DNA of 64,000 nucleotides. Source: JAMLHH01 sp035515235. Its GTDB lineage: Bacteria > Bacteroidota > Bacteroidia > Chitinophagales > JADIYW01. The notes beneath the pieces are model-generated. The model ran no database searches, was not told the DNA's origin, and saw only the letters and a program-made list of their open reading frames with translations. The DNA is taken from NCBI GenBank assembly GCA_035515235.1, contig DATJBS010000050.1, positions 54,410 through 118,409 on the forward strand, written 5' to 3'. Shown here piece by piece: positions 1 through 8,494 of the stretch; position 1 is the stretch's first letter; each line of letters opens with the position of its first letter. A program made the translations under genes and the position numbers.

Positions 1-72
1 GAAATCATATTTAAAGGGATAGAGCAATCCTACTATTACGAAGGTTACGAAAAAGAGGAGGAAGACGTCTAA
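1..72 (+). CDS. C-terminal end of a gene entering from the left
   Basis: Frame 1 is open from the window edge to a TAA at 70-72 and gives 23 residues ending in an acidic tail (KEEEDV). The Tyr- and Glu-rich end resembles no family I can name from so short a piece. A real gene end is likely because codon use matches the region and the next gene is on the opposite strand. The function cannot be determined. Confidence 0.45.
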   Translation, partial: EIIFKGIEQSYYYEGYEKEEEDV

Positions 73-196
73 AAAATATAGACTATGAAAAAGGAAATCA
101 ACATGTCTGATTATATAGAAGGACAAGGTTCTCTTACTTAAAAGAGGATAAATCGCTTAGAGAATATTTTTCAAACAAGAAAACAAAAGATTCCTC

Positions 197-838
197 TCAA
201 CCAATTAATAAATACAAAGTTCCAAAAAATACTAATTGAGCGATGATGATAACATAGCTAATTTTTGCATTGATTTTTGGACGATACAGACAGATGATTC
301 CATGAATCACACTACTCGTTAAAAACCACATCAAATAATTTTGTAAAGGAATGATATTGTTTTCCCAGCTCCAAAACTTTAGTTGTATCGCCACAGGTTC
401 TATCAAAAAGTCCAAGCCTGTCATTAATAATGAAGGGAGAAGAACAAGCCAAAACGGTTTTTTAGTAAAATGCTGAACCACTCCGTGAGAACTGAGTGCT
501 AAAAACAACCAATTCACACCGATGAGTAAGGGTGTATTAAAAACTTTCCATCCGAAAACTTCCCCATAATAATAACTTCCAAAGAGAATACCTGTTGCCG
601 TTCCTACCGCTTCTATAGAAAAACCTATGAGAAAAATGATAGCTGAAAGCGTTAAAAATCGTTTGCTGAAATCACCATTAATTTTGAAAAATATAAATAA
701 GGTCAACAATAAATTTAGCGGTGTCAGTGGTAAAAAGAAATTTTGAGACTCCTCTATACCTATTCCAAGTGTTCCAAAAAAATAGAACAAAAACAACAGC
801 ACTATCCAAGGGCTGTAAGTAGAGATGTATTTTATCAT
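197..838 (-). CDS. cruF: CruF-like carotenoid hydratase (DUF422 membrane protein)
   Basis: This 213-residue, very hydrophobic protein has about six or seven membrane spans and resembles the carotenoid biosynthesis (DUF422) family. CruF members add water across the terminal 1',2' double bond of an acyclic carotenoid end. The ATG overlaps the upstream crtD stop in an ATGA arrangement (835-838), so the two are translationally coupled. A hydratase next to a CrtD-type desaturase is the pairing that makes the hydroxylated psi-end of myxol- or saproxanthin-type carotenoids in Bacteroidota. The assignment rests on the hydropathy pattern and the neighbour, because no catalytic motif is well defined for this family. 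Confidence 0.7.
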   Translation of the reverse strand: MIKYISTYSPWIVLLFLFYFFGTLGIGIEESQNFFLPLTPLNLLLTLFIFFKINGDFSKRFLTLSAIIFLIGFSIEAVGTATGILFGSYYYGEVFGWKVFNTPLLIGVNWLFLALSSHGVVQHFTKKPFWLVLLPSLLMTGLDFLIEPVAIQLKFWSWENNIIPLQNYLMWFLTSSVIHGIICLYRPKINAKISYVIIIAQLVFFGTLYLLIG

Positions 839-2295
839 TTTATATATTGATCGATAATTTTTGAAGATAAAAGTGCCAAGGGTATTCCACCACCGGGATG
901 CACACTCCCACCACAGAAATATAAGTTTTTGAATTCTGATGAAAAATTTTTGTGTCGAAAAAATGCTGAAAATCTATTATTGCTGGATGTTCCATACAGC
1001 GAACCTTTAAACGAATAGGTTTTATCTTGTATCAATTGAGGAGTAAGTTGCTCTTCAAATACAATAAGCTTTTCAATGTCTTCCCCTAAATTTCTAGAAA
1101 TCTTACTCAAGATATTTTTTCTTGCTTCAGCAATCATGCTCTCCCAATCTTGACCATAAACGGACGGAACATTAATCATCACAAACCAATTTTCTTTTCC
1201 TTTAGGAGCATCTTCTGTAATCATTTTGCTTGTGATATTGATATATATTGTTGGATCGCTAGAGATCGTTTTGGAATCAAAAATATGGTCAAACTCTGTT
1301 TTATAATCCACGGTAAATAGAATATTATGAACATCCAATTGAGGAAATTCTTTATCAATTCCCCAATAAAAAATAAGTGCAGAACTTGATCGCTCTTGTT
1401 GATCTACTTTTTTGAGTTGTTTTGCTGAAGGAATTAATTTCTCGTAAACCGTATGAATATCGGCATTGCAAACAATAATATCACCGTCGTAATTATTAGT
1501 AGCTGTTTTTACACTTTTAGCTAAATTGTTTTCTGTTTCAATAGCTAATACCTCTTGATTAAAATGAAATTCAACTCCAATATCTTTTGCTAATTTGACT
1601 AGGCTGTTGGTGATTTCATGCATCCCTCCTTTTGGCAAATAAGCACCTAAACCAAACTCTAAATGAGGAATAATATTCAAAATTCCTGGAGCTTTATAAG
1701 GATTAGAACCATTATAAGTGGCGTATCTATTAAAAAGTCTTATAGTTTTAGAATCTTTGAAAGCATTTTCATTCACCTGATTCATAGAACTAAAAATATT
1801 CAAAAAAGGCAACTTGAACACGGCTTTCAATGTCGATAAAGAAAAAAATGATTGAATTTTATGAAGCGATTTGTTTAAAAATTGGTCTTGAGTAGCTTTA
1901 TAAATAAAAGCACTTTTCTTCAAATGCTTTTTTACTTTTTCAGCAGAATCTGTCGTATTCCTTTCAATTTCATCTGCAAAAGCGTCAATATCTGAACTTG
2001 CAGAAATTCGAGTTCCATCTTCGTAAAAATAGTTACACAAGACTTCTAATTGATCATATTTGAAATAATCGGATGGATTTTTAAGGGAGATTTCAAAAAG
2101 CTCTGTCACTAAATGAGGCATTGTAAATAGCGAAGGACCTGCATCAAACCTAAAATTATTACCTGAAAGTTGGGTCAGTTTTCCACCCGGATATGTATTT
2201 CTCTCCAAAACATGCACTCTATAACCTTTGTTTTGCAATCGAATCGCTGCCGCCAATCCAGCAATTCCAGATCCAATAATAATTGCCTTCTTCAT
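835..2295 (-). CDS. crtD: 1-hydroxycarotenoid 3,4-desaturase (CrtD-type, CrtI superfamily)
   Basis: The 486-residue flavoprotein starts with a dinucleotide-binding GSGIAG (residues 8-13) and a PGGKL segment, and ends with GGSVHPGGGIP (462-472), the C-terminal FAD-binding signature of the phytoene desaturase superfamily. The form GGSVHPGGGIP is more typical of CrtD than of CrtI, which usually carries GxxTHPGxGIP. CrtD desaturates the C-3,4 bond of 1-hydroxycarotenoids after hydration by CruF, which is encoded immediately downstream with a 4-nt overlap. A CrtI phytoene desaturase role is the main alternative. The ATG at 2293-2295 puts the FAD motif at the usual position. Confidence 0.75.
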   Translation of the reverse strand: MKKAIIIGSGIAGLAAAIRLQNKGYRVHVLERNTYPGGKLTQLSGNNFRFDAGPSLFTMPHLVTELFEISLKNPSDYFKYDQLEVLCNYFYEDGTRISASSDIDAFADEIERNTTDSAEKVKKHLKKSAFIYKATQDQFLNKSLHKIQSFFSLSTLKAVFKLPFLNIFSSMNQVNENAFKDSKTIRLFNRYATYNGSNPYKAPGILNIIPHLEFGLGAYLPKGGMHEITNSLVKLAKDIGVEFHFNQEVLAIETENNLAKSVKTATNNYDGDIIVCNADIHTVYEKLIPSAKQLKKVDQQERSSSALIFYWGIDKEFPQLDVHNILFTVDYKTEFDHIFDSKTISSDPTIYINITSKMITEDAPKGKENWFVMINVPSVYGQDWESMIAEARKNILSKISRNLGEDIEKLIVFEEQLTPQLIQDKTYSFKGSLYGTSSNNRFSAFFRHKNFSSEFKNLYFCGGSVHPGGGIPLALLSSKIIDQYIK

Positions 2296-2648
2296 AAGAA
2301 TATGAATATTTTGGAAGTCAATTTTATAATATTATTGGGCAAAATACTTGGTTTAAAAACGATGAATAGGTTTACGAAGTTCAGTTTAATTTTTTCGAAT
2401 TCAAAGGTAAGGTTTTAATAAATTAATGAGTGTTTTTAGTAATCAATAATATTTTAGTAGCAATTCTGAAAACAAGAATCTCCTCTCCTTATGATGACAA
2501 CAAAAAGCTTTAAGGTTTTAAAACATATTGCATTTCATATTGTTTAAATTTCATTAACCAACTAAATCACATCAATCCATAAATAATTCTCATATTTTTA
2601 ATCAACAATTCACCTTACTTACCGTTAAGTAAAAATTATAATCATTAC
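2296..2648. other. Divergent intergenic region of the carotenoid genes
   Basis: This 353-bp AT-rich spacer separates the leftward crtD-cruF pair from the rightward Rieske/flavoprotein pair and must hold both promoters. The only clear structure is the palindrome at 2617-2634. No coding sequence is supported. Confidence 0.6.
2617..2634. promoter_or_regulatory. Palindromic operator candidate, TTACTTA-N4-TAAGTAA
   Basis: Perfect 7-bp arms flank the spacer CCGT and lie 15 bp upstream of the Rieske gene start. The size and symmetry suit a winged-helix dimer such as MarR or PadR, but no such regulator is encoded in this window. The position, next to the likely promoter of the rightward operon, suggests repression. 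This is inferred from symmetry only. Confidence 0.4.
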
Positions 2649-3665
2649 ATGATAAAAGACCAATGGTATATTGCTTGTTTTTTAAATGAACTTGAAAAGA
2701 CAAACATTATAAAGAAAAAAATCGTAGGAGAAGAAATTGTAGTTTTCAAAAATTCTGATGGAGATATTGCTGTTTTAGAAGATCGTTGCTGTCATAGAAA
2801 TGTACACTTATCTAATGGAACCGTTCATGGTAAAAATATCAAATGCGGTTATCACGGTTGGGAATATAATACGGATGGAAAATGCGCTCACATTCCAATG
2901 CTGGAAAACAAAGATCATATTCCTAAAAAAGCTTGTGTAGGAAAATATCCAATGCAAATCAAATATCAAGCAGTTTGGGTGTATTTTGGTGATCAAGCTA
3001 TAATGCACGAAGCTGAAATTCCAGAAATGGAAGAATTAGACAACTTGCCTTTTGTACATAATGCACATATTTTAACTGCAAGTATAAAATTGGTGGCAGA
3101 AAGTTTGTTTGATGCACAACACATTAATCACGTGCATAAAAACACCATCAATACTTTATTAGGCAAACTGAGAGAACCTAAAACAGAGTATGAAATTGAT
3201 ATTCAAAAAACCAGTTTATTTGGTTCGTACAAAAGAATCAATAACAGTAGTGTTTTTGAAAAAGTATATTTTGGTTGGGATAGTCATATCGATACAAAAT
3301 TTGCTTATTGGTACCCTCATACTAGTAAATTAGATTCTCACTTTCCAAAACACATGCACTTTCCTGCAAGAAGATTAGTCATTTATGAACATTTCTATGA
3401 AATCGAGCCCAACAAAATCATGATGATACAAATTACGGCATGGAAAAACATCTTTAGATTTAATCCTCCATTTGCTCGATGGTTTATGAAAAGAAAAAGC
3501 GATCAAATTGTAAGCGAAGACATCGTTTTTTTAGAGAGCAATTTACATTGGCATCAAAAAATCGAGGTCAATGATTTAATTATTAAAGGCGATGAACCTA
3601 CATTGAGTTTTATGCAATTGTGGAATAAAAATTTTAACAAAAAAGCAAATGAAAAATTGGATTAA
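2649..3665 (+). CDS. Rieske non-haem iron oxygenase, probably carotenoid-modifying
   Basis: This 338-residue protein has a Rieske [2Fe-2S] domain with ligands C47/H49 (CCH) and C66/H69 (CGYH), and a mononuclear iron site D155-x2-H158-x4-H163. Together these define an aromatic-ring-hydroxylase-type alpha subunit. Substrates of the family are diverse and no substrate motif is visible. Its last 17 nt overlap the start of a carotenoid-desaturase-like flavoprotein, and it faces crtD-cruF, so a hydroxylation, ketolation or ring-modifying step on a carotenoid is the best inference. A reductase partner is not encoded nearby, as is common for such single alpha subunits. Confidence 0.7.
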   Translation: MIKDQWYIACFLNELEKTNIIKKKIVGEEIVVFKNSDGDIAVLEDRCCHRNVHLSNGTVHGKNIKCGYHGWEYNTDGKCAHIPMLENKDHIPKKACVGKYPMQIKYQAVWVYFGDQAIMHEAEIPEMEELDNLPFVHNAHILTASIKLVAESLFDAQHINHVHKNTINTLLGKLREPKTEYEIDIQKTSLFGSYKRINNSSVFEKVYFGWDSHIDTKFAYWYPHTSKLDSHFPKHMHFPARRLVIYEHFYEIEPNKIMMIQITAWKNIFRFNPPFARWFMKRKSDQIVSEDIVFLESNLHWHQKIEVNDLIIKGDEPTLSFMQLWNKNFNKKANEKLD

Positions 3666-5139
3666 AAATAGACTCCAAAATTATAAGGTCAATATTAATG
3701 AAGTCAATACTAGCTTACCTTTAGCAATAAAAACTAAAAAGAAAGTTGCTGTAATTGGCGGTGGTATTGCAGGTATTTCTAGCGCTTCATTGTTAGCAGA
3801 GAGAGGTTTTGAAGTAGAGCTATTTGAAAGAGAGTCTTTTTTGGGTGGAAAAGTAGGTTCGTGGGAATTTGAAAGTAAGGGAGAAACTCTTAGAACTGAA
3901 CATGGTTTTCATGCGTTTTTCAGACAATATTTTAACTTACGAGATTACTTAAAAGATATTGGAGCATTCCAACATTTAATTCCTATTGATGATTACGTTT
4001 TGTTGTATGATTACAATAAGAAACAAGGATTTAAAGAATTAGAAACGACTCCAGGTTTAAATGTTTTAGCACTTAAAAAACATGGTGTTTATGGTTGGTT
4101 GACTTTAATAAGTCCTTTCAGTATGCCTTTTTTAAGCTTGCTTCGTTTTGACTTTAAAAAAACTTACAAAAAGTATGATCAAGAAAGTTTTGCTCAATTT
4201 TCAAAGCGAACTTTCATGCCTAAAAAAATGCAATTAGTATTTAATTCATTTGCAAGAGCATTTTTTGCTCAACCAGAAAATATGAGCATGGCTGAGTTAA
4301 TTAAAGGCTTTCACTTTTATTTTTTGAGTAATGACAAAGGTTTAGTGTATGATGTTTTAGACAGTGACTTCCAAGTAAGTTTTATAGATTATTGCATTGC
4401 CCATTTAGAAAAAAATAATGCGAAAATTCATTTAAATACTCCTGTAAAAGACTTCAACTACAGCAATAATAAGTTTAAAGTCAATGGCAATGATTTTGAT
4501 TATTGTGTGGTTTGTACAGATGTAAATGGTACCAAAAAAATATTTGAAAATGCTACTGGATTTGACAAATTCCCAACAGTTCAAAAGCAAACAACAGATT
4601 TGAAAAACTCTGGAGATTATGCAGTTTTAAGAATATGGACTAATCAATTTGAAGAAGATAAAAACTTGCCTTTTTTCATTTTTACAGACAGATTAAAATG
4701 TTTAGACAGTATTACTTTATACCATAAAATGGAAAAAGAATCCACTGCTTGGAGCGAAGAAAATAATGGTGGTATTTATGAATTACACAGTTATGCAGTT
4801 CCACAAGGAATGGATAAAGAAACTTGCTATAATGAATTGATGCACGAATTGTATCATTATTTTCCGGAGTTAAAAGGCATGGAAATTAAGCATGAATATT
4901 ATCAATTTAGAAATGATTTTCCAGCTTTTCACAAAGGATTACATGCAACTAGACCTACTATTAAAACTGAAGTAGAAGGTTTATATTTTGCAGGAGATTG
5001 GGTCAAAATGGATAATTGCTCTATGTTAATGGAAGGCGCTTTTGTCAGTGGTGCTTTAGCTGCCAATTATATTTTAAGCAAGGAAGGTTTGCAAGAAAAG
5101 CAATTGGTTCAAGTGCCTACGAAAGGTTTATTTGCATAG
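3649..5139 (+). CDS. FAD-dependent carotenoid desaturase/aromatase-like protein (CrtU/CruO family)
   Basis: The protein has 496 residues. After a basic N-terminal extension of about 30 residues comes GGGIAG (37-42) with a downstream Glu-rich Rossmann strand end, then HGFHAFFRQYFNLR (85-98). That segment is typical of the branch of the CrtI superfamily containing isorenieratene synthase CrtU and ketolase CruO. The C-terminus has the FAD signature FAGDWV followed by an EGAFVSG helix. It overlaps the Rieske oxygenase by 17 nt, so the two should be made together and may act in sequence on one carotenoid end group. I cannot tell ring aromatisation, ketolation and desaturation apart. Confidence 0.65.
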   Translation: MKNWIKNRLQNYKVNINEVNTSLPLAIKTKKKVAVIGGGIAGISSASLLAERGFEVELFERESFLGGKVGSWEFESKGETLRTEHGFHAFFRQYFNLRDYLKDIGAFQHLIPIDDYVLLYDYNKKQGFKELETTPGLNVLALKKHGVYGWLTLISPFSMPFLSLLRFDFKKTYKKYDQESFAQFSKRTFMPKKMQLVFNSFARAFFAQPENMSMAELIKGFHFYFLSNDKGLVYDVLDSDFQVSFIDYCIAHLEKNNAKIHLNTPVKDFNYSNNKFKVNGNDFDYCVVCTDVNGTKKIFENATGFDKFPTVQKQTTDLKNSGDYAVLRIWTNQFEEDKNLPFFIFTDRLKCLDSITLYHKMEKESTAWSEENNGGIYELHSYAVPQGMDKETCYNELMHELYHYFPELKGMEIKHEYYQFRNDFPAFHKGLHATRPTIKTEVEGLYFAGDWVKMDNCSMLMEGAFVSGALAANYILSKEGLQEKQLVQVPTKGLFA

Positions 5140-5231
5140 AAATTAAGATTTAGAGTAAATTAATTTTCTTCTTTTATATAGAAAAAAGATAAATGATATA
5201 TTAGATTTCATTCGAGATAGAAAGAAAGAAG

Positions 5232-5272
5232 GGAGTTATAGCTGTAAAGGTTGTAGCTCCTTTTTGTGTTTT
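5232..5272 (+). terminator. Rho-independent terminator after the carotenoid operon
   Basis: An 11-bp stem (5232-5242 with 5250-5260, including G-U pairs) around a 7-nt loop is followed by TTTTTGTGTTTT. It lies about 90 nt after the flavoprotein stop and would end the Rieske/flavoprotein transcript. Confidence 0.7.
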
Positions 5273-5292
5273 AATCAGAAATAAAAAACATT

Positions 5293-5412
5293 ATGAATAT
5301 TAGATACACTATTGACGCACTCCTATTTATTCCACTACTACCTCTAATGTATTTCCATAGTAAAAGAATCAAAAAGAATATCCCAACAAAATATTATTTC
5401 AGAAATCACTGA
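5293..5412 (+). pseudogene. Small 39-codon ORF, possibly the stub of a hydrolase gene
   Basis: An ATG opens a 39-residue frame with one hydrophobic stretch (ALLFIPLLPLMYFHSKRIKK) and then a basic end. The sequence resembles the N-terminal membrane anchor seen in some Bacteroidota SGNH-type hydrolases, but nothing follows it. It could be a decayed gene start or a small membrane protein. The remainder of 5140-5498 holds only the terminator and AT-rich spacer. Confidence 0.25.
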
Positions 5413-5498
5413 AACAGCAATTGATTTAATCATCTAAGATTTGGCACTAATGTTTCTTTTATTTCTGATTCATTGTTTAAATCATACTTTTGCAATCC

Positions 5499-6497
5499 AT
5501 GGATTCACTTACACAAATAATTTTAGGAGCGGCAGTTGGAGAAGCTGTTTTAGGCAAGAAAGTAGGTAATAAAGCCATGTTGTACGGCGCAGTTGCAGGA
5601 ACAATACCAGACTTAGACATTTTTGCTTCTTATTTTACAGACACAGTTTCTGCACTTTATATTCATCGTGGATTTACACATTCTATTGTTTTTTCTTTGC
5701 TTTTTGCACCAATTTTTGGGTGGATTGTTTCCCGATATGAAGCTTATAATAATTGGAAAGGCTGGTCTTGGTTATTTTTCTGGGCTTTTGTAACTCACCC
5801 AATTTTAGATGCACATACTACTTGGGGCACCCAATTATTTTGGCCTTTCGATTTGAGATTGGCTTTTAAAACCATATTTGTAGTCGATCCATTATACACC
5901 TTACCTTTTTTAGTGTTTTTGATTTTGGCAATGAAACAAAAACGAAGCTCTACTAAACGAGGTTTTTATAACAAATTAGGATTGACAATAAGCACTTCAT
6001 ATCTAGTGCTAACTTTCATATTAAAATGGATTTCTTTTAATCAATTTGAAAACGCTTTAGAAACTCAAAACATCCATTATATACAACTCGATACAAGACC
6101 TTCGCCTTTAAATACGATACTTTGGAGTGCAAATGTAGAAACAGAAGATGCCTATTTATTGGGCAATTATTCATTTTTTGACACACAACCGATTAATTTT
6201 GAAAGCTATCCAAAAAATCATGAATTATTAGGCAATCTTAAAGAAAATGAAAGTGTGAAACTTATGATAGCAATTTCTGAAGGTTGGTATACTATTACTA
6301 AAAAAGATGAAACACTTTATTATAATGACTTACGCTTTGGATTATTAAGCTTAGCTCCTAATACTCAAAACTTTGTATTTCAATATCAAATAGAAGTCAC
6401 TGATACTAATCAAGTGAATTTTATAGAAGTTAAAAAAGATAGACAAGACGGTAAGAAGTTACTATCTGAATTATGGATGAGAATTAAAGGGAATTAA
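5499..6497 (+). CDS. YdjM-like inner-membrane metal-dependent hydrolase (DUF457)
   Basis: The product is 332 residues from the ATG at 5499. An upstream in-frame TTG at 5490 adds only three residues and is less likely. The N-terminal half carries the family pattern DSLTQIILGAAVGE, PDLD, HRGFTHS and THPILDAHTTWGT, interleaved with membrane helices. The His and Asp residues are the proposed metal ligands of this poorly characterised family. The C-terminal 140 residues are a non-membrane domain without a recognised motif. The family name refers to sequence similarity and the substrate is unknown. Confidence 0.75.
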   Translation: MDSLTQIILGAAVGEAVLGKKVGNKAMLYGAVAGTIPDLDIFASYFTDTVSALYIHRGFTHSIVFSLLFAPIFGWIVSRYEAYNNWKGWSWLFFWAFVTHPILDAHTTWGTQLFWPFDLRLAFKTIFVVDPLYTLPFLVFLILAMKQKRSSTKRGFYNKLGLTISTSYLVLTFILKWISFNQFENALETQNIHYIQLDTRPSPLNTILWSANVETEDAYLLGNYSFFDTQPINFESYPKNHELLGNLKENESVKLMIAISEGWYTITKKDETLYYNDLRFGLLSLAPNTQNFVFQYQIEVTDTNQVNFIEVKKDRQDGKKLLSELWMRIKGN

Positions 6498-6535
6498 TTC
6501 AACGAAGTCCACAACAAAAAAATATAAAAACAAAA

Positions 6536-7090
6536 ATGGGATTCGCATTTATTTTCTTATTCGTTTACATTCTACTTCCATTGACTGGAATCCTATTATT
6601 CCTATGGTTAATAACAAAAAAGAAAATATTTGGCATAACAGTTGGACTAATTTGGTTCACAATCTTTGGATTATCTATTTTGTCAGAGGTAGTTCAATTT
6701 CTATCCTCTAAAACTAAGCTGAAGAGAAAAGACTATTACGGCCATTATATTATTAATAGAGACTATTTTCCTGGTAGACAATCCGACTGGCAATATGAAA
6801 ACTTCAGGTTTGAAATTAAAAAGAATGACTCCATTTATTTTTACGTAACCGAGAAAGAAAAAATATTGAAAACGTATCGCGGAACAATAAGCACAACTGA
6901 TCCTCATCAATATAGCTCAGAAAGACTCATCATAAATATCGATCAACCGACTCAATACATCATCATAGATAATCCCACAACTTATCGTAGTGCATGGAGT
7001 TTTTATTTAGTATTTTACTCTACGAAATTCAACAATGTTTATTTCAAAAAAGGAAAATGGAAGCCATTAGAAAATAGACTACAGAAATGA
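6536..7090 (+). CDS. Membrane protein of unknown function
   Basis: Two hydrophobic segments at residues about 3-27 and 31-52 are followed by a basic linker and a soluble domain of about 125 residues rich in Tyr, Asp and aromatic residues (residues 60-184). That domain resembles a small beta-rich periplasmic or cytosolic domain. No family is recognised. It overlaps the next small gene by an ATGA junction at 7087-7090, so the two are likely co-translated. Confidence 0.6.
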   Translation: MGFAFIFLFVYILLPLTGILLFLWLITKKKIFGITVGLIWFTIFGLSILSEVVQFLSSKTKLKRKDYYGHYIINRDYFPGRQSDWQYENFRFEIKKNDSIYFYVTEKEKILKTYRGTISTTDPHQYSSERLIINIDQPTQYIIIDNPTTYRSAWSFYLVFYSTKFNNVYFKKGKWKPLENRLQK

Positions 7091-7311
7091 AAAAAGGACT
7101 TTTAACAAAGGGATACCTGACAACAGATAATGCCAAAATTCTACACGAATTACGATTTTTTGAAAATACAGCTGTTCATGAACTTTCTGCACCAAGTATT
7201 GACGAACTAAATATCGCTATTGGTATTATTGAATTAGTAATCGATAGTACATATGACGTTAAACACCAATCTCAAATTTTAGCAAAAAAGAGAATGAATA
7301 ATGCGAAATAA
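7087..7311 (+). CDS. Small protein resembling the C-terminal part of DUF4145
   Basis: The 74-residue product contains ILHELRFFENTAVHE, which matches the helical HEPN-like R-x(4-6)-H pattern at the end of DUF4145 domains (here R23 with the H30-E31 pair). The N-terminal part of a full DUF4145 is missing, so this may be a truncated remnant or a minimal version. It is translationally coupled to the preceding membrane protein. Catalytic activity is not implied. Confidence 0.45.
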   Translation: MKKGLLTKGYLTTDNAKILHELRFFENTAVHELSAPSIDELNIAIGIIELVIDSTYDVKHQSQILAKKRMNNAK

Positions 7312-7500
7312 TATTATAGATTAAATTGGTTTTGCGTCAGATGGGCTGAAGTAAAACCTTTTAGTTTTTTGCTTCTAATAAAGCGCAGTAATTTTATACA
7401 CTTTTGTTTACCGACTTCTTCTTGCTCCTTTCAAAAACATATTAAAACAAAAACTGTCAAGAAATTTTCTTAATTTGTAGATGATTTGAAATTTAATTCT

Positions 7501-7722
7501 ATGTTTAATACAATCGAAATTAACAGAAAAAACTTGACAATAATGGGTGTTAAATTTTCTGATTTGAAAACATTAGAAAGTACAGCAAATGCCTTAGGCA
7601 GTAATATGTTTGAAGGTTACCAACCAACACCGAAAGGAATAGAAATAATACGAGACTACGTTATAGGAAAAATTTCTTTGAGTGAATTGATAACATTTGC
7701 CAAGGAAAAAGCCTATGTCTAA
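7501..7722 (+). CDS. VbhA-type antitoxin of a class I Fic module
   Basis: The product is 73 residues from the ATG at 7501. A TTG at 7486 would add five residues. It contains SNMFEG (residues 34-39), matching the Fic inhibitory motif (S/T)xxxE(G/N) whose Glu displaces ATP in the partner toxin. After it comes a VbhA-like tail in which IIRDYVIGKISLSELI matches the family pattern of an antitoxin helix bundle. The next gene encodes the Fic enzyme and starts 8 nt inside this one, a typical coupled antitoxin-toxin order. Confidence 0.8.
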   Translation: MFNTIEINRKNLTIMGVKFSDLKTLESTANALGSNMFEGYQPTPKGIEIIRDYVIGKISLSELITFAKEKAYV

Positions 7723-8317
7723 TTCTTATAAGTACATAGACCCTGATTACACTTATACTGACCCTAAAAATAGTATTTTAAGAAATCTACAAGATATTAC
7801 AGATTCTGAGGTTTTACTCTTTGTTGAGAGCGGAGTTGTCACTAAACGACTACAAGAACTTTATGATAATCCAATGAAAATCAAGGGAATTGAAAGTCTA
7901 TTTTTAATTCACAAACATCTATTTCAAGATATCTATGCTTGGTCAGGAAAGAAAAGGATTGTTGAAATTAGTAAAGATGGAAAACAATTTTTCCCAACTA
8001 CCCATTTTGACAATGCTTTTAGACATATTGATACATTAATAACAGAATTTAAAGGAATTCCAAAAGATAACAAAAAGCGTTTAGCCGAGAAATTGGCAGA
8101 AATATTAGACGATGTAAACTACTTGCATCCATTTAGAGAAGGAAATGGAAGAACACAAAGAGAGTTTTTAAGATTGTTAGCTATAGAAAAAGGATTAACC
8201 TTAAATCTCAATCCTCCAGACAATAAAAGCGTTTACGAGAAATATATGAAAGGAACTATTGAGAGTGATCTAACAACACTAACTGATTTGATTTTAGAAT
8301 TGATTGAAATAAACTGA
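7715..8317 (+). CDS. Fic-family AMPylation toxin
   Basis: The product is 200 residues from the ATG at 7715; the upstream TTG at 7697 would lie well inside the antitoxin gene. The full Fic signature HPFREGNGRTQR occupies residues 138-149, with catalytic H138, the metal-binding acid E142 and anion-binding G143-N144-G145-R146. A flap with TTHF lies near residue 95-98. Fic enzymes of this class transfer AMP to gyrase or topoisomerase IV in known examples; the target here is unknown. The antitoxin overlaps the start by 8 nt. Confidence 0.85.
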   Translation: MSNSYKYIDPDYTYTDPKNSILRNLQDITDSEVLLFVESGVVTKRLQELYDNPMKIKGIESLFLIHKHLFQDIYAWSGKKRIVEISKDGKQFFPTTHFDNAFRHIDTLITEFKGIPKDNKKRLAEKLAEILDDVNYLHPFREGNGRTQREFLRLLAIEKGLTLNLNPPDNKSVYEKYMKGTIESDLTTLTDLILELIEIN

Positions 8318-8494
8318 CATTAATTTATATTTTACAGAAATCAAGGTTAAGTAAAATTAAATAATAGACTACACAAATTTTGACTTCCAAAATAAGCCGA
8401 ACGTTAAGAATTTGAACTTATTAAAAAACCCTTTAACTTGTATTTCACCAAATATTTATCTATCATCAAATAGTTAATTATAAAAAGGATTGCG

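Noticed and set aside
85..141. 18-codon ORF after the first gene end
   Set aside because: It is too short, has no hydrophobic or charged signature, and no conserved context.
5490..5498. TTG start for the YdjM-like gene
   Set aside because: The ATG at 5499 begins the conserved DSLTQIILG segment and leaves a normal family start.
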